Positions 28,141 to 37,638 of a stretch of 63,715 nucleotides of DNA are shown in pieces. The first letter of the stretch is position 1. Every line of letters begins with the position of its first letter. The DNA comes from Rhodobacter sp. Its GTDB lineage: Bacteria; Pseudomonadota; Alphaproteobacteria; Rhodobacterales; Rhodobacteraceae. The notes beneath the pieces were generated by a model. That model saw only the letters and a program-made list of their open reading frames with translations, made no database searches and was not told the DNA's origin. The stretch covers positions 1-63,715 of the forward strand of contig JADCDI010000035.1 in NCBI GenBank assembly GCA_020251025.1, in the 5' to 3' direction. The position numbers were made by a program, and so were the translations under genes.

Positions 28141-29406
28141 ATGGACCACTTCCTTTACCGCAACGGCCAGCTTCATGCCGAAGACGTGCCCCTGGCCGAG
28201 ATTGCGGCCACCGTCGGCACGCCGGTCTACTGCTATTCGACCGCCACACTGACGCGCCACTACCACCTCTTCAACGAGGCGCTGTCGCCCCTGCCGCATC
28301 TGGTGTGCTTTGCGGTCAAGTCGCTGTCGAATGTGGCGGTGCTGAAGACGCTGGGCGATCTGGGGGCGGGCATGGATGTGGTGTCGGGCGGGGAATACCG
28401 CCGCGCCCGGGCGGCGGGCGTGCCGGGCGACCGCATCGTCTTCTCCGGCGTCGGCAAGACAGGGGAGGAGATGCGCCTGGCGCTGACCGAAGGCATCCGC
28501 CAGTTCAATGTCGAATCCGAGCCTGAACTGCGCGCCCTGTCCGAGGTCTGCGTCAGCCTGGGGGTGACCGCGCCGATCACGCTGCGCGTCAACCCCGATG
28601 TCGATGCCCGCACCCATGAAAAGATCGCCACCGGCAAGAAGGAAAACAAGTTCGGCATCCCGATCAGCCGCGCGTCCGAAATCTATGCCGAAGCTGCCAG
28701 CCTGCCGGGCATCGATGTCGTCGGAATCGACGTGCACATCGGCAGCCAGTTGACCGAGCTGGAGCCGTTTGAGCAGGCCTATCTGAAGGTTGCCGCCCTG
28801 ACACTTCGGCTGCGTGCCGAAGGGCATGACATCCGCAGGCTGGACCTGGGCGGCGGGCTTGGCATCCCCTACAGCCGGTCGAATGACGCGCCCCCCCTGC
28901 CGCTGGATTACGGCGCGCTGATCAAGCGCACCGTCGGCCATCTGGGCTGCGAGATCGAGATCGAGCCGGGGCGGCTGATCTCGGGCAATGCCGGTGTGCT
29001 GGTGTCCCGCGTCCTTTATGTCAAGCAAGGCGAAGGGCGGGATTTCCTTATCCTGGACGCGGCGATGAACGACCTGATCCGCCCGTCCATGTACGGCGCG
29101 CATCATGACATCGTGCCATTGGCGGAACCGGCGGTTGCCGTTGAGACGCATGTCTATGATGTGGTGGGCCCGGTCTGTGAAACCGGCGACACCTTTGCCA
29201 GGGCGCGTCCCCTGCCTGCCTTGCGTCAGGGTGATCTTGTCGCCTTCCGCTCTGCCGGGGCTTATGGTGCTGTCATGGCCTCTGAATACAACAGTCGGCC
29301 GCTGATTCCCGAAGTTCTGGTGAAGGCGGATCACTTCGCCGTCATCAGGGCGCGACCAAGCTTTGACGAAATGCTTGCGCGCGATACTCTTCCCACATGG
29401 CTGTAG
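28141..29406 (+). CDS. lysA: Diaminopimelate decarboxylase
   Basis: The 421-residue PLP enzyme decarboxylates meso-diaminopimelate to lysine. It has the PLP lysine in CFAVKSLSN (about 61), HIGSQLTELEPFE, the glycine loop DLGGGLGIPY, EPGRLISGNAG and the substrate cysteine motif GPVCETGDTF, plus YGAVMASEYNSRP at the C-terminus. It follows argH-lipoprotein-DUF2834 in the same direction after 131 bp, and the large TIGR02302 gene follows. Confidence 0.97.
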   Translation: MDHFLYRNGQLHAEDVPLAEIAATVGTPVYCYSTATLTRHYHLFNEALSPLPHLVCFAVKSLSNVAVLKTLGDLGAGMDVVSGGEYRRARAAGVPGDRIVFSGVGKTGEEMRLALTEGIRQFNVESEPELRALSEVCVSLGVTAPITLRVNPDVDARTHEKIATGKKENKFGIPISRASEIYAEAASLPGIDVVGIDVHIGSQLTELEPFEQAYLKVAALTLRLRAEGHDIRRLDLGGGLGIPYSRSNDAPPLPLDYGALIKRTVGHLGCEIEIEPGRLISGNAGVLVSRVLYVKQGEGRDFLILDAAMNDLIRPSMYGAHHDIVPLAEPAVAVETHVYDVVGPVCETGDTFARARPLPALRQGDLVAFRSAGAYGAVMASEYNSRPLIPEVLVKADHFAVIRARPSFDEMLARDTLPTWL

Positions 29407-29428
29407 CGGCCGCGACCAGGCAGAGGGC

Positions 29429-31951
29429 ATGATCAGGGACCCGACCGGCAGCACCACGTCTGAAAACCTCATCTGGCCCCTTCGCCTGACATGGGCGGGT
29501 CTGTGGTGCGAGCGTTTGACGCATGCCTTCTGGCCGGTCTGGACCATTGTCGCAGGCACGCTGTCGGTCCTTGCCTTCGGGATTCAGGACAGCCTTCCGA
29601 TCGAAGCTGTCTGGATCGGCGGCATCGCCGCCCTGGGAGGCAGCCTTTGGGCGCTTGTCACGGGCCTGCGGCGGTTTCGCAGACCAAACCGGGGCGATGC
29701 CCTGGCGCGGCTGGACGCGGCCCTTCCCGGGCATCCCATCGCCGCACTGACCGACACCCAGGTGATCGGGGTGACAGATGCCGCATCGCTGGCCGTGTGG
29801 CAGGCCCACAGGGCGCGCATGGCGGCGCAGGCCAGGCTGGCAAGACCGGTCGCGCCGGACCTGAAGCTGTCGGGCCGCGATCCTTTCGCCCTGCGCTATG
29901 TGGCACTGACCGCGCTGGTGATGGCCTTGCTCTTTGGCTCTCTCTGGCGGGCCGGTTCGGTCGTGGGGATGTCGCCGGGGGACGAGGCCCTGGCAAACGG
30001 CCCGGTCTGGGAAGGCTGGGCCCAGCCGCCCCTGCACACCGGCAAGCCCGCCCTTTACCTCAACGATATCACCCAAAGCCGGCTTGACCTGCCCACGGGA
30101 ACCCGCATCCAGGTGCGCCTTTATGGCGAGGTTGGCGCGCTGACCCTGACCGAAACCGTGTCGAACCGGACTGATCCGCCGCCTGCTTCGGACCCCGCGC
30201 AGGAATTCGAGGTGGTCCAGTCCGGAACGGTCGAAATCGCCGGGCCGGGGGGGCGGCAGTGGAAAATCGTGGCAACCCCTGATTCCGCCCCCTCGATCAT
30301 CGCGACGGGCGGGATCAGCCGCCAGGCGCAGGGCGAGATGGCGCAGGCCTTTACCGCCACGGATGACTACGGCGTCACCTCGGGCGTGGCGACGATTGCG
30401 CTGGACCTGCCGTCGGTCACCCGCAGCTTTGGCCTGTCGGTCGATCCCGAGCCGCGCGACGCGATCGTGCTGGACCTGCCGATGCCGATCACGGGTGATC
30501 GCACAGAGGTCAGCGAAACACTGGTCGATGATCTGTCAAAGCATCCCTTCGCCAATCTGCCGGTGACGATCACCTTTGCGGCCACCGACGCCATGGGACA
30601 GACCGGCCAGTCTGCCCCCCTTTCGGTGATCCTGCCGGGACGGCGCTTTTTCGAACCGCTGGCGGCGGCCCTGATCGAGATGCGCCGTGATCTGCTGTGG
30701 TCCACGGCCAACGCCGTTCGGTCGGCGCAGATACTCAAGGCGGTTACCCACCTGCCCGAAGGCTTCATCCGCAATGAACGCGCCTATCTGCGCCTGCGCG
30801 TCCTGCTTCGGGAACTGGATGCTGCCGCAGCCACCGGGCTTGACGCTGCCCGGCGCGATGAGATGGCCGAAGCCCTGTGGGACATCGCCCTGCTGGTCGA
30901 GGAGGGCGATCTTGCTTCGGCGCTGGAGCGTCTGCGCCGGGCGCAGGACCGGCTGGACGAGGCGATCAGGAACGGGGCCGACAAATCCGAGATCGACCGG
31001 CTGATGTCGGACCTGCGCGACGCGCTGGACGATTACATGCGCCAGCTTGCCGAAGAGGCCCGCAGGAACCCCGATCAGCAGATGTCGCAAGACATGCAGG
31101 GCATGCAGATGTCGGCCGACCAGTTGCAGCAGATGCTCGACAAGCTGCAAAAGCTTATGGAAGAGGGGCGCATGGCCGAGGCCGCCGAACTGATGGAGGC
31201 GCTGCGCAACCTGATGGAAAACATGCAGGTCACGCAGGGCCAGGGCGGCCAGGGTGGCCCCGGCAGCCAGGCGATGCAGGGTCTTTCCGATCTGCTGCGC
31301 GAACAGCAGGGCCTGTCTGACGAAAGCTTTCAGGAATTGCAGGACCAGTTCAGCGGTCAGCAGGGCCAGCCCGGCCAGCCGGGACAGGATCAACCCGGTC
31401 AGGGCAACCGGCCCGGCACCGGCGGGGACGGGCAACTGCCGGATAACCGCAGCCTTGCCGAACGCCAGCAGGATCTGCGCAACCGGCTGGAAGGGCTGTC
31501 TCAGGGCTTGCCGGGCGCGGGCAGCCAGGCCGGGGAAGAAGGGCGTCAGCAGCTTGACAGGGCAGGCCGCGCCATGGACGAGGCCGAAGAGGCCCTTCGC
31601 AACAAGGATTTCTCGGGCGCGCTGGACCGTCAGGCCGAAGCCCTTGAAGCCCTGCGCGAAGGCATGCGCAACCTGGGCGAGGCACTGGCGCAGGAGCAGG
31701 GCCAGCCCGACGGCAATGGAACCCGCGACGGCGAAGCCTTTGGCCGCGCAGACCCCGGCAGCCAGCGTGATCCGCTGGGGCGCAGTACCGGCGAAATGGG
31801 CCGGATCGGATCGGATCGCAACATGCTGCAAGGGGATGACGTCTATCGCCGCGCGCAGGACCTGCTGGACGAAATCCGCCGACGCTCCGGCGATCAGACC
31901 CGGCCCGATAGTGAACTTGACTACCTCCGGCGGTTGCTGAACCGCTTTTGA
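29429..31951 (+). CDS. TIGR02302 (DUF4175) large membrane protein
   Basis: The 840-residue protein has two N-terminal membrane helices (FWPVWTIVAGTLSVLAFGIQ and IEAVWIGGIAALGGSLWALV), a further one near residue 170, a beta-rich middle and a long helical C-terminus. The C-terminal half is very Gln/Gly/Pro-rich (about 560-700: QGQGGQGGPGSQ-like and QQGQPGQPGQDQPGQG) with many Met-Gln heptads, so it is probably partly disordered and coiled. This architecture matches the TIGR02302 family, found almost only in alphaproteobacteria and usually next to lysA or argH. Its role is unknown; an envelope function is inferred. Confidence 0.85.
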   Translation: MIRDPTGSTTSENLIWPLRLTWAGLWCERLTHAFWPVWTIVAGTLSVLAFGIQDSLPIEAVWIGGIAALGGSLWALVTGLRRFRRPNRGDALARLDAALPGHPIAALTDTQVIGVTDAASLAVWQAHRARMAAQARLARPVAPDLKLSGRDPFALRYVALTALVMALLFGSLWRAGSVVGMSPGDEALANGPVWEGWAQPPLHTGKPALYLNDITQSRLDLPTGTRIQVRLYGEVGALTLTETVSNRTDPPPASDPAQEFEVVQSGTVEIAGPGGRQWKIVATPDSAPSIIATGGISRQAQGEMAQAFTATDDYGVTSGVATIALDLPSVTRSFGLSVDPEPRDAIVLDLPMPITGDRTEVSETLVDDLSKHPFANLPVTITFAATDAMGQTGQSAPLSVILPGRRFFEPLAAALIEMRRDLLWSTANAVRSAQILKAVTHLPEGFIRNERAYLRLRVLLRELDAAAATGLDAARRDEMAEALWDIALLVEEGDLASALERLRRAQDRLDEAIRNGADKSEIDRLMSDLRDALDDYMRQLAEEARRNPDQQMSQDMQGMQMSADQLQQMLDKLQKLMEEGRMAEAAELMEALRNLMENMQVTQGQGGQGGPGSQAMQGLSDLLREQQGLSDESFQELQDQFSGQQGQPGQPGQDQPGQGNRPGTGGDGQLPDNRSLAERQQDLRNRLEGLSQGLPGAGSQAGEEGRQQLDRAGRAMDEAEEALRNKDFSGALDRQAEALEALREGMRNLGEALAQEQGQPDGNGTRDGEAFGRADPGSQRDPLGRSTGEMGRIGSDRNMLQGDDVYRRAQDLLDEIRRRSGDQTRPDSELDYLRRLLNRF

Positions 31952-31959
31952 CCGGGCGC

Positions 31960-32105
31960 TGAAGACGTGCCGCCCGCCCGGGCTGCCGGGAAACCCTTGT
32001 GCGTCCGGGGAAGGGGCGTGTCCCTTTGGGCGGGGCCCGCAACGGCACCGCCGTTCCCCCGCGCGCGCGCGACGGTGCCCCGCAGACCGGCATGTCTTCA
32101 GCAGC
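31960..32105. repeat. Degenerate copy of the intergenic repeat family
   Basis: It contains GACGGTGCCCCGCAGACCGG, identical to the spacer found at 63591, and a GGGGAAGGGGCGTGTCCC block like that at 63303. The triple GC hairpin is absent. It fills the space between the convergent TIGR02302 and zinc-ribbon genes and ends with CAGCAGCCTGTCAGG, the reverse complement of the left border seen near 63247. Confidence 0.6.
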
Positions 32106-32117
32106 CTGTCAGGCCGC

Positions 32118-33008
32118 TCAGCCGCCCTGTCCGTCCAGTCCGCCCAGGTTGCGCAGATATGTGCTGGCGGACTGCAGCAAGGCATCGACACCCAGCCGCG
32201 CCCGGTCAACAGCCTCGACATAGGCTTGGACCACGCTCTCGCTGGCCGGGAGTACCGAAACAATGCCCGGTGCCGAGACATAGGCAGACCACATCAGAAC
32301 GGCGATAAAGACGATCAGGACAAGGCCGGTGCGAAAGCCGCGCCGTTCCACGTCATCCGCAGGGCCGGCTTCGGCATACGCGTCTTCTTCCCGCGGCTCG
32401 TTGATGGCCCGCAGGGTCGAGTTGATTTCCTCGATATCGGGCAGAAGTCCGCGCTGCGCGGCCGTGCGCGCCGCCGTGTCATCCTCTGCCGAGGGGTCTT
32501 CCGCACCGACTGACAGATCCGCATTGCGCGCAGGCCCTGCCGGGAACGGGGCAGGCAGGGGCGGCGGTGTCGGCAGCGCAAGCCCGAGTTCATCCTGCAC
32601 CTCGATGGGCGGCGGGGCTTCGGCGCTGCGGGCGGCCGTTTCGCGTTCGGCCTCTTCCCGCAGAACCGCAAGGACGCTTTCATCAAGACGACGACGCCAC
32701 GGCACATCGGGATCCTGCCTTGGCAGCGGCACAGGTGGCGGCTCTTCGCCGGTCAGGGCTCCGGCATGTGCCCCGGCAATCCCGTTCTGCCTTTCGTCTT
32801 CCGGATCAATGCCCTGCGGGGCAGACAGATCGGGGCCAGCCGGATCATCCTGCGCCGGAAATCCGGTGCCGGCTTCGCGTCCGGCATCCTTGTGCATCTG
32901 AAACCAGGCATGTCCGCAGCTTGAACATTGCACGTCCCGCCCCTCGGGCGGGATGGCTGCATCATCAACCTCGTACTGCGCATCACAATTCGGGCAAATC
33001 AGCCGCAT
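32118..33008 (-). CDS. MJ0042-type zinc-ribbon membrane protein
   Basis: The 296-residue protein begins with a zinc ribbon (ICPNCDAQYEVDDAAIPPEG, then CSSCGHAWF). It continues with a long acidic, Pro-rich, probably disordered region (residues about 40-210) and one membrane helix (TGLVLIVFIAVLMWSAYVSA), followed by a short C-terminal segment. The start at 33008 places CxxC at residues 5-8, as in the family. The ribbon is cytoplasmic. It is divergent from ftsE, an association that recurs in Rhodobacteraceae. The function is unknown. Confidence 0.85.
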   Translation of the reverse strand: MRLICPNCDAQYEVDDAAIPPEGRDVQCSSCGHAWFQMHKDAGREAGTGFPAQDDPAGPDLSAPQGIDPEDERQNGIAGAHAGALTGEEPPPVPLPRQDPDVPWRRRLDESVLAVLREEAERETAARSAEAPPPIEVQDELGLALPTPPPLPAPFPAGPARNADLSVGAEDPSAEDDTAARTAAQRGLLPDIEEINSTLRAINEPREEDAYAEAGPADDVERRGFRTGLVLIVFIAVLMWSAYVSAPGIVSVLPASESVVQAYVEAVDRARLGVDALLQSASTYLRNLGGLDGQGG

Positions 33009-33206
33009 GACTTTCCTGTTCCCGGGGGCTCGTGTCCAGCGGCAACTTCCTGCCGATGCAACCTCTTCTAGCAATGATGCATCGCTTCTCCAAGCATTTG
33101 TGTCCGGCAAGCCCAAGAACCGGCTGCCACAAGCAATTGAATCCGGCGCAAAACCGGGCAAGACTGCGCCGCATCCGGCCCCGGGGGCCGGCGTAGCGGG
33201 GGTTGC

Positions 33207-33878
33207 GTGATCACGTTCGACAGTGTCGCCTACAGTTACGGCGGGGCCGAGCTTCTGTCTGAAGTGTCGCTGCGGCTTGCGCCGGGGTCATTCCACTTTC
33301 TGACGGGACCGTCGGGGTCGGGGAAGTCCACCTTCCTCAAGCTGTGCTATGCCGAGTTGCGCCCCACGGCGGGGCAGATCAGCATTTTTGACCGCGATGT
33401 CCGCAGCCTTGGCCGGGATGACATCGCGCGCACCCGTCGCCGCATCGGGATTGTGCATCAGGATTGCCAGTTTCTGGATCATCTGCCGCTTGCCGCAAAT
33501 GTGGCGCTGCCGATGACCGTGACGGGACGGGAAACCGCCGCGCAGGATGTGTCCGATCTGCTGGCCTGGGTCGGCCTTGGCCACCTGGCCGATGCCCTGC
33601 CACCCTCGCTGTCGGGCGGGGAAAGGCAGCGTGCCGCGCTGGCGCGGGCGGTGATCATCGCCCCGGACGTGATCCTGGCCGATGAACCGACGGGCAATGT
33701 CGACTGGGAAATGTCGCTGCGGCTTCTGTCGCTGCTGGTCGAACTGAACCGGATGGGCAAGACGATCCTTGTTGCGACCCATGATCTGACCCTGATCCGC
33801 ACGGTCAAGCAACAGGTCGCCGCCCGCGTTCTGCGAATCCGCAACCGGCGCATCCAGCTTGCCGGGGCAGACCTGTGA
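33207..33878 (+). CDS. ftsE: Cell-division ATP-binding protein FtsE
   Basis: The 223-residue ABC ATPase drives periplasmic peptidoglycan hydrolysis at the septum through FtsX. Motifs: Walker A GPSGSGKST, Q-loop HQDCQFLDHLPL, signature LSGGERQRAALARA, Walker B VILADEPTGNVD and switch His in ATHDL. It starts with GTG preceded by GCGGGGGTTGC. Its stop overlaps the ftsX GTG start. Confidence 0.94.
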   Translation: MITFDSVAYSYGGAELLSEVSLRLAPGSFHFLTGPSGSGKSTFLKLCYAELRPTAGQISIFDRDVRSLGRDDIARTRRRIGIVHQDCQFLDHLPLAANVALPMTVTGRETAAQDVSDLLAWVGLGHLADALPPSLSGGERQRAALARAVIIAPDVILADEPTGNVDWEMSLRLLSLLVELNRMGKTILVATHDLTLIRTVKQQVAARVLRIRNRRIQLAGADL

Positions 33879-34762
33879 CGGGGGCGCACGGCCCGGCACG
33901 GCACCTTGCGGACCGGGTTGTTCCCCCGTCCGGCCCCATTGCCTGGCTGACCACACTGACCTCTGCCGCGATGGCGTTTCTGGCGGTGTTTGCCCTGGCG
34001 CTGGCGCTGGCATCGGGCCGGCTGGCCGACCGCTGGACCGAAGGTCTGGCCAAAAGTGCCACCATCCGCATCTCGGCCCCGGCCGATCAGATGGTGCGCC
34101 AGACGCAGGCCGTGCTGGATCTGCTGGCAACCACGCCGGGCGTGGCATCGGCGCGGGCCATGACGGATGAGGAACAGCGCAGGCTGCTGGAGCCCTGGTT
34201 CGGCCCGGACCTGCCGCTGGAGAGCCTACCTGTTCCCCGGCTGATCGAGGTGACGCAAGACCGCACAGGATATGACGGCGAGGGGTTGCGGTTGCGGCTG
34301 GCTGCCGAAGCGCCCGGCGCAATCCTCGATGACCACACCCGCTGGCGCGTTCCGCTGACCGTTGCCGCAGGGCGGCTGCGCATCCTTGGCATCACATCGG
34401 TCGCGCTGATCGTGGGGGCGATGGCCGCCATGATCACGCTGGCGGCCAATGCGGCACTGGCCGCCAACGCGCAGGTCATCCGCGTGCTGCGTCTGGTCGG
34501 CGCGCGCGATGCCTTCATCGCCCGCGCCTTCGTGCGCCGTTTCACCCTGCGCGCCCTGTCGGGGGCTGCCATCGGCACGGCGCTGGGGATGCTGGCGGTG
34601 GCCGCCCTGCCTTCGGCGGATGCGGCAGGCGGGTTTCTGACCGGGCTTGGCTTTCAGGGGGCGGGCTGGCTTTGGCCGCTTGTGCTGCCGCCCCTTGCCG
34701 CCGTGGTGGCCTTTTTCACCACCCGGATCGCCGCCTTTGGCAAACTGCGGGAGATGATGTGA
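33875..34762 (+). CDS. ftsX: Cell-division permease FtsX
   Basis: The 295-residue protein has the FtsX layout: one helix near the N-terminus (WLTTLTSAAMAFLAVFALAL), a periplasmic domain of about 120 residues, then three helices (ITSVALIVGAMAAMITLAAN; LSGAAIGTALGMLAVAALP; WLWPLVLPPLAAVVAFF). NAQVIRVLRLVGARDAFIAR is the conserved cytoplasmic segment. It starts at GTG within the ftsE stop region and its end overlaps plsC, so the three genes are coupled. Confidence 0.92.
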   Translation: MTGAHGPARHLADRVVPPSGPIAWLTTLTSAAMAFLAVFALALALASGRLADRWTEGLAKSATIRISAPADQMVRQTQAVLDLLATTPGVASARAMTDEEQRRLLEPWFGPDLPLESLPVPRLIEVTQDRTGYDGEGLRLRLAAEAPGAILDDHTRWRVPLTVAAGRLRILGITSVALIVGAMAAMITLAANAALAANAQVIRVLRLVGARDAFIARAFVRRFTLRALSGAAIGTALGMLAVAALPSADAAGGFLTGLGFQGAGWLWPLVLPPLAAVVAFFTTRIAAFGKLREMM

Positions 34763-35520
34763 TGACAGACACCGTGCAATGGCTGCGGTCGGTGCTGTTC
34801 ATCGCGCAGATGTATCTGGCGATGCCGCTGTTTGCGGTTGTCTGCACACCCTTTGCGCTGTTCAGCCGCCCCGCCGCCTTTGCCGCCTGCCATGCCTATT
34901 GCCGCTGGGTGCGCTGGACCGCCCGTTGGATGGTGGGCCTGCGGTCCGAAGTGCGCGGCACCCCGCCGCAGGCCGGGGCGCTGGTCGCGGCCAAGCATCA
35001 TTCCTTCTTTGACATCATCATCCTGTTCAGCGCCCTGCCCCGTGCCAGGTTCATCATGAAAAAGGAACTGAAATGGGCCCCGATCCTGGGCTGGTATGCG
35101 CTGCGCATCGGCTGCGTGCCGGTGGATCGCGGCAAGCGGGGACAGGCGATTGCCGCAATGATGAAGGCGGTTCAGGATGGCCGGCAGGACCCCGGCCAGT
35201 TGATCATCTATCCCGAAGGCACCCGGACCGCGCCGGGCGCGCCGCCCGCCTACAAGATCGGGTCCGCAGTCCTTTATGCCCAGTTGGGGCAAAGCTGCGT
35301 GCCCGCCGCGACCAATGTCGGGGTCTTCTGGCCGCGCCACGGCTTTTATCGCAAGCCCGGCCTTGCCGTGGTGGAATTTCTTCCCGCAATCATGCCCGGC
35401 CTGACCAACGCCGAATTCATGGCGGAACTGGAGCAGCGCATCGAAACCGCGTCCAACGCGCTGATGGCCGAGGCCGGCTTCATCACGCCGGCGCAGGGTG
35501 CCCCCCGGCATGGCCACTGA
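34762..35520 (+). CDS. plsC: 1-acyl-sn-glycerol-3-phosphate acyltransferase
   Basis: The 252-residue membrane enzyme acylates lysophosphatidate to phosphatidate in phospholipid synthesis. It has an N-terminal membrane helix and the acyltransferase motifs HHSFFD (HX4D, about residue 76), a basic MKKELKWAPILGW (block II region) and YPEGTRTAPG (block III). Its ATG shares one base with the ftsX stop (TGATG), linking lipid synthesis with division genes. Confidence 0.93.
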   Translation: MTDTVQWLRSVLFIAQMYLAMPLFAVVCTPFALFSRPAAFAACHAYCRWVRWTARWMVGLRSEVRGTPPQAGALVAAKHHSFFDIIILFSALPRARFIMKKELKWAPILGWYALRIGCVPVDRGKRGQAIAAMMKAVQDGRQDPGQLIIYPEGTRTAPGAPPAYKIGSAVLYAQLGQSCVPAATNVGVFWPRHGFYRKPGLAVVEFLPAIMPGLTNAEFMAELEQRIETASNALMAEAGFITPAQGAPRHGH

Positions 35521-35850
35521 CCCCGGCAGGGCGGCCCCGGGGCAGCACAGATATCGGCAGCGGCCGGTCGGGTCAGCCCGCGCCGGAGGTCCGGCGAACA
35601 GCCCTTGCGACTTTGGGGCCGCAGGCAAACCTGACCTGCGGCGGCGGGACTTTGGCAAAGCGAACCGCGCCAGCCGTGCCGGTTTTGCCCGAACCGCAGA
35701 TGGTTGCCGCCGTTTCCGGCGCAAAGCCCTGCAAAAGGCGCCTCGGCCAAAGGCCGGACATCGTCATTGTTGCGGGCCGACACGCGAACTGCGCATCCGC
35801 GCTGTCAGGAGTCTTTGGGGCCGCAGAACCCCGCCCCTTCCCCGCCCGGC
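35521..35850. other. Intergenic stretch between plsC and gdx
   Basis: No convincing gene is visible. A 14-base sequence CTTTGGGGCCGCAG occurs twice (35611 and 35813), about 200 bp apart. The region separates two convergent transcription units and may hold their terminators, but I see no strong hairpin with a T-tract. Confidence 0.4.
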
Positions 35851-36165
35851 TCAGGCGAGTTTCAGTGCCGCAATCCCGGCCACGATCAGCAGGATTCCCG
35901 CCACCCGCAGCGGCGTGACCGGCTCGCCAAACAGCACCACTGCCAGAATCGCCGTGCCGACGGCCCCGATCCCGACCCAGACGGCATAGGCCGTGCCCAC
36001 GGGAAGCGTTTTCATGGCGATACTGAGCAGCCAGAAGCTGCCAAGGGCCCCCACAACGGTTGCAACACTGGGCCAGAAGCGCGTGAAGCCTTCGGAATAC
36101 TTCAACCCGATGGCCCAGCCGGTTTCCATCAGACCGGCAATCAGGACGATCAGCCAGGGGTTCAT
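35851..36165 (-). CDS. gdx: SMR-family guanidinium/quaternary ammonium exporter
   Basis: The 104-residue protein has four membrane helices of the small multidrug resistance family. The first helix, LIVLIAGLMETGWAIGLKYS, carries the essential glutamate with the G-x-M-E-x-x-W pattern, followed by EGFTRFWPS, as in the SugE/Gdx guanidinium exporters rather than EmrE. It acts as an antiparallel dimer in the inner membrane in exchange for protons. Its ATG overlaps the accA stop by one base. Confidence 0.85.
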   Translation of the reverse strand: MNPWLIVLIAGLMETGWAIGLKYSEGFTRFWPSVATVVGALGSFWLLSIAMKTLPVGTAYAVWVGIGAVGTAILAVVLFGEPVTPLRVAGILLIVAGIAALKLA

Positions 36166-37124
36166 CAGGCGGCAAGCCCCTTGGTGCCCATGTCCAGAAA
36201 TTTCTGTCGCCGGTCCTTGACCAGCGCGTCGGCCTTTTTGCCGGCAAGGTCCTTCAGCATCGCCTCGATGGCCTTGCCCACCGCGTCGATCGTCTCGCTC
36301 CGCCCGCGCTGCGCCCCGCCCAGCGGTTCCTTGATGATCCGGTCGATCACGCCCAGCTTTTGCAGGTCCTGCGCGGTCAGGCGCAGCGCCTCGGCCGCCT
36401 CGCGCATCTTTTCGGCGTCCTTCCACAGGATCGACGCGCAGCCTTCGGGCGAGATCACCGAATAGATCGAATGTTCCAGCATCGCGATCCGGTTCGCCGT
36501 GGCAAAGGCCACCGCCCCGCCAGAGCCGCCCTCGCCGATGATCACGCTGACCAGCGGCACGCCGATTTCCAGGCATTTCGCTGTCGATCTGGCAATCGCC
36601 TCTGCCTGACCGCGTTCTTCCGCGCCCTTGCCGGGATAGGCGCCGGGCGTGTCGATCAGCGTCACCACCGGCAGGCGGAAGCGCTGCGCAAGGTCCATCA
36701 GCCGGATCGCCTTGCGGTAGCCTTCGGGGCGCGCCATGCCGAAGTTGCGCTGGATCCGCGTCTTGGTGTCGTTGCCCTTTTCGTGGCCGATCACCATCAC
36801 CGGCGCATCGTTGAACCGCGCCAGCCCGCCCATGACCGCATGGTCATCGGCAAAATTCCGGTCCCCCGCCAGCGGCGTGAATTCGGTGAACAGGGCATCG
36901 ATGTAATCCTTGCAATGCGGCCGGTCCGGGTGGCGTGCCACCTGGCATTTCTGCCAGGGGGTCAGACCCTTGTAGAGGTCCTTGAGCAGCGCCTCCGCCT
37001 TGCGGTCCAGGGCCTCGGCCTCTTTCGTTACATCCATCCCGGGATTGGCCCGCGCCAGGGCACGCAGCTCTTCCGCCTTGCCCTCGATCTCGGCCAGGGG
37101 CTTTTCGAATTCCAGATAGTTCAT
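36165..37124 (-). CDS. accA: Acetyl-CoA carboxylase carboxyltransferase subunit alpha
   Basis: The 319-residue protein, with AccD, transfers the carboxyl group from biotin to acetyl-CoA for fatty-acid synthesis. It starts [20 protein letters not shown] and has [42 protein letters not shown], the oxyanion-hole region [12 protein letters not shown] and [16 protein letters not shown]. All are typical of AccA. The SMR exporter gene follows with a one-base overlap. Confidence 0.97.
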   Translation of the reverse strand: MNYLEFEKPLAEIEGKAEELRALARANPGMDVTKEAEALDRKAEALLKDLYKGLTPWQKCQVARHPDRPHCKDYIDALFTEFTPLAGDRNFADDHAVMGGLARFNDAPVMVIGHEKGNDTKTRIQRNFGMARPEGYRKAIRLMDLAQRFRLPVVTLIDTPGAYPGKGAEERGQAEAIARSTAKCLEIGVPLVSVIIGEGGSGGAVAFATANRIAMLEHSIYSVISPEGCASILWKDAEKMREAAEALRLTAQDLQKLGVIDRIIKEPLGGAQRGRSETIDAVGKAIEAMLKDLAGKKADALVKDRRQKFLDMGTKGLAA

Positions 37125-37200
37125 GGGTCACCCCCTAAGCGCGTCGCCCCCATATGGCCAGAGGCGCGCCAAGATGCAACGCTCTGCGGCGCTGGCAGCC

Positions 37201-37638
37201 CTAACCCGCCGCCTGACCCTGATCCAGCGCGATCAGATGCGCCACATGATCCGGCCCGCAGGACAGCTTTTTCGCCACCTTGCTGTCGGGCGTCACCACG
37301 CGCCAGAAGGGCACCACCTGATCCAGCGGCTTGCCCTCGGCCAGATCGGTAAGCGCCACCTCGGCCACCACGCGCAGATAGATCGCCGTGGTCACCGGGC
37401 ACATCGCGTTGGCCCCCGCCTTGCGCGCCAACTCGTTGCGCAGCCGGTCCATCGTGCGCGTCTCGCCCTGCGGGATGCGGGCGAGGTAGTTCGCGATCTC
37501 GGCGGGGGACGAGATCAGCATCGTGTTCCCCGCCTTCACCCCCGCGAAATCGGCGTGCAGCATCACCACATGCGGGCCCTTCGCGGCACCGAACCGTTTG
37601 CGCCAATCGGTCGGTTTCTTCTTTCTCTCGGCCATCAC
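37201..37638 (-). CDS. Conserved protein of unknown function (MGMT-like fold possible)
   Basis: The 145-residue basic protein is not firmly recognised. The C-terminal half (residues about 47-125: PQGETRTMDRLRNELARKAG ... VVPFWRVVTPDSKVAKKLSC) resembles the DNA-binding domain of alkylguanine-DNA alkyltransferase, where PCHRV is the active site. Here the equivalent reads PFWRV, so the reactive cysteine is missing. It could be an alkyltransferase-like sensor or an unrelated winged helix. The start overlaps the stop of the upstream SRPBCC gene by 4 bp. Confidence 0.65.
   Translation of the reverse strand: MMAERKKKPTDWRKRFGAAKGPHVVMLHADFAGVKAGNTMLISSPAEIANYLARIPQGETRTMDRLRNELARKAGANAMCPVTTAIYLRVVAEVALTDLAEGKPLDQVVPFWRVVTPDSKVAKKLSCGPDHVAHLIALDQGQAAG

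Noticed and set aside
35611-35826. 14-base duplicate CTTTGGGGCCGCAG between plsC and gdx
   Set aside because: Only two copies and no mobile-element features; reported as a note in the intergenic entry only.
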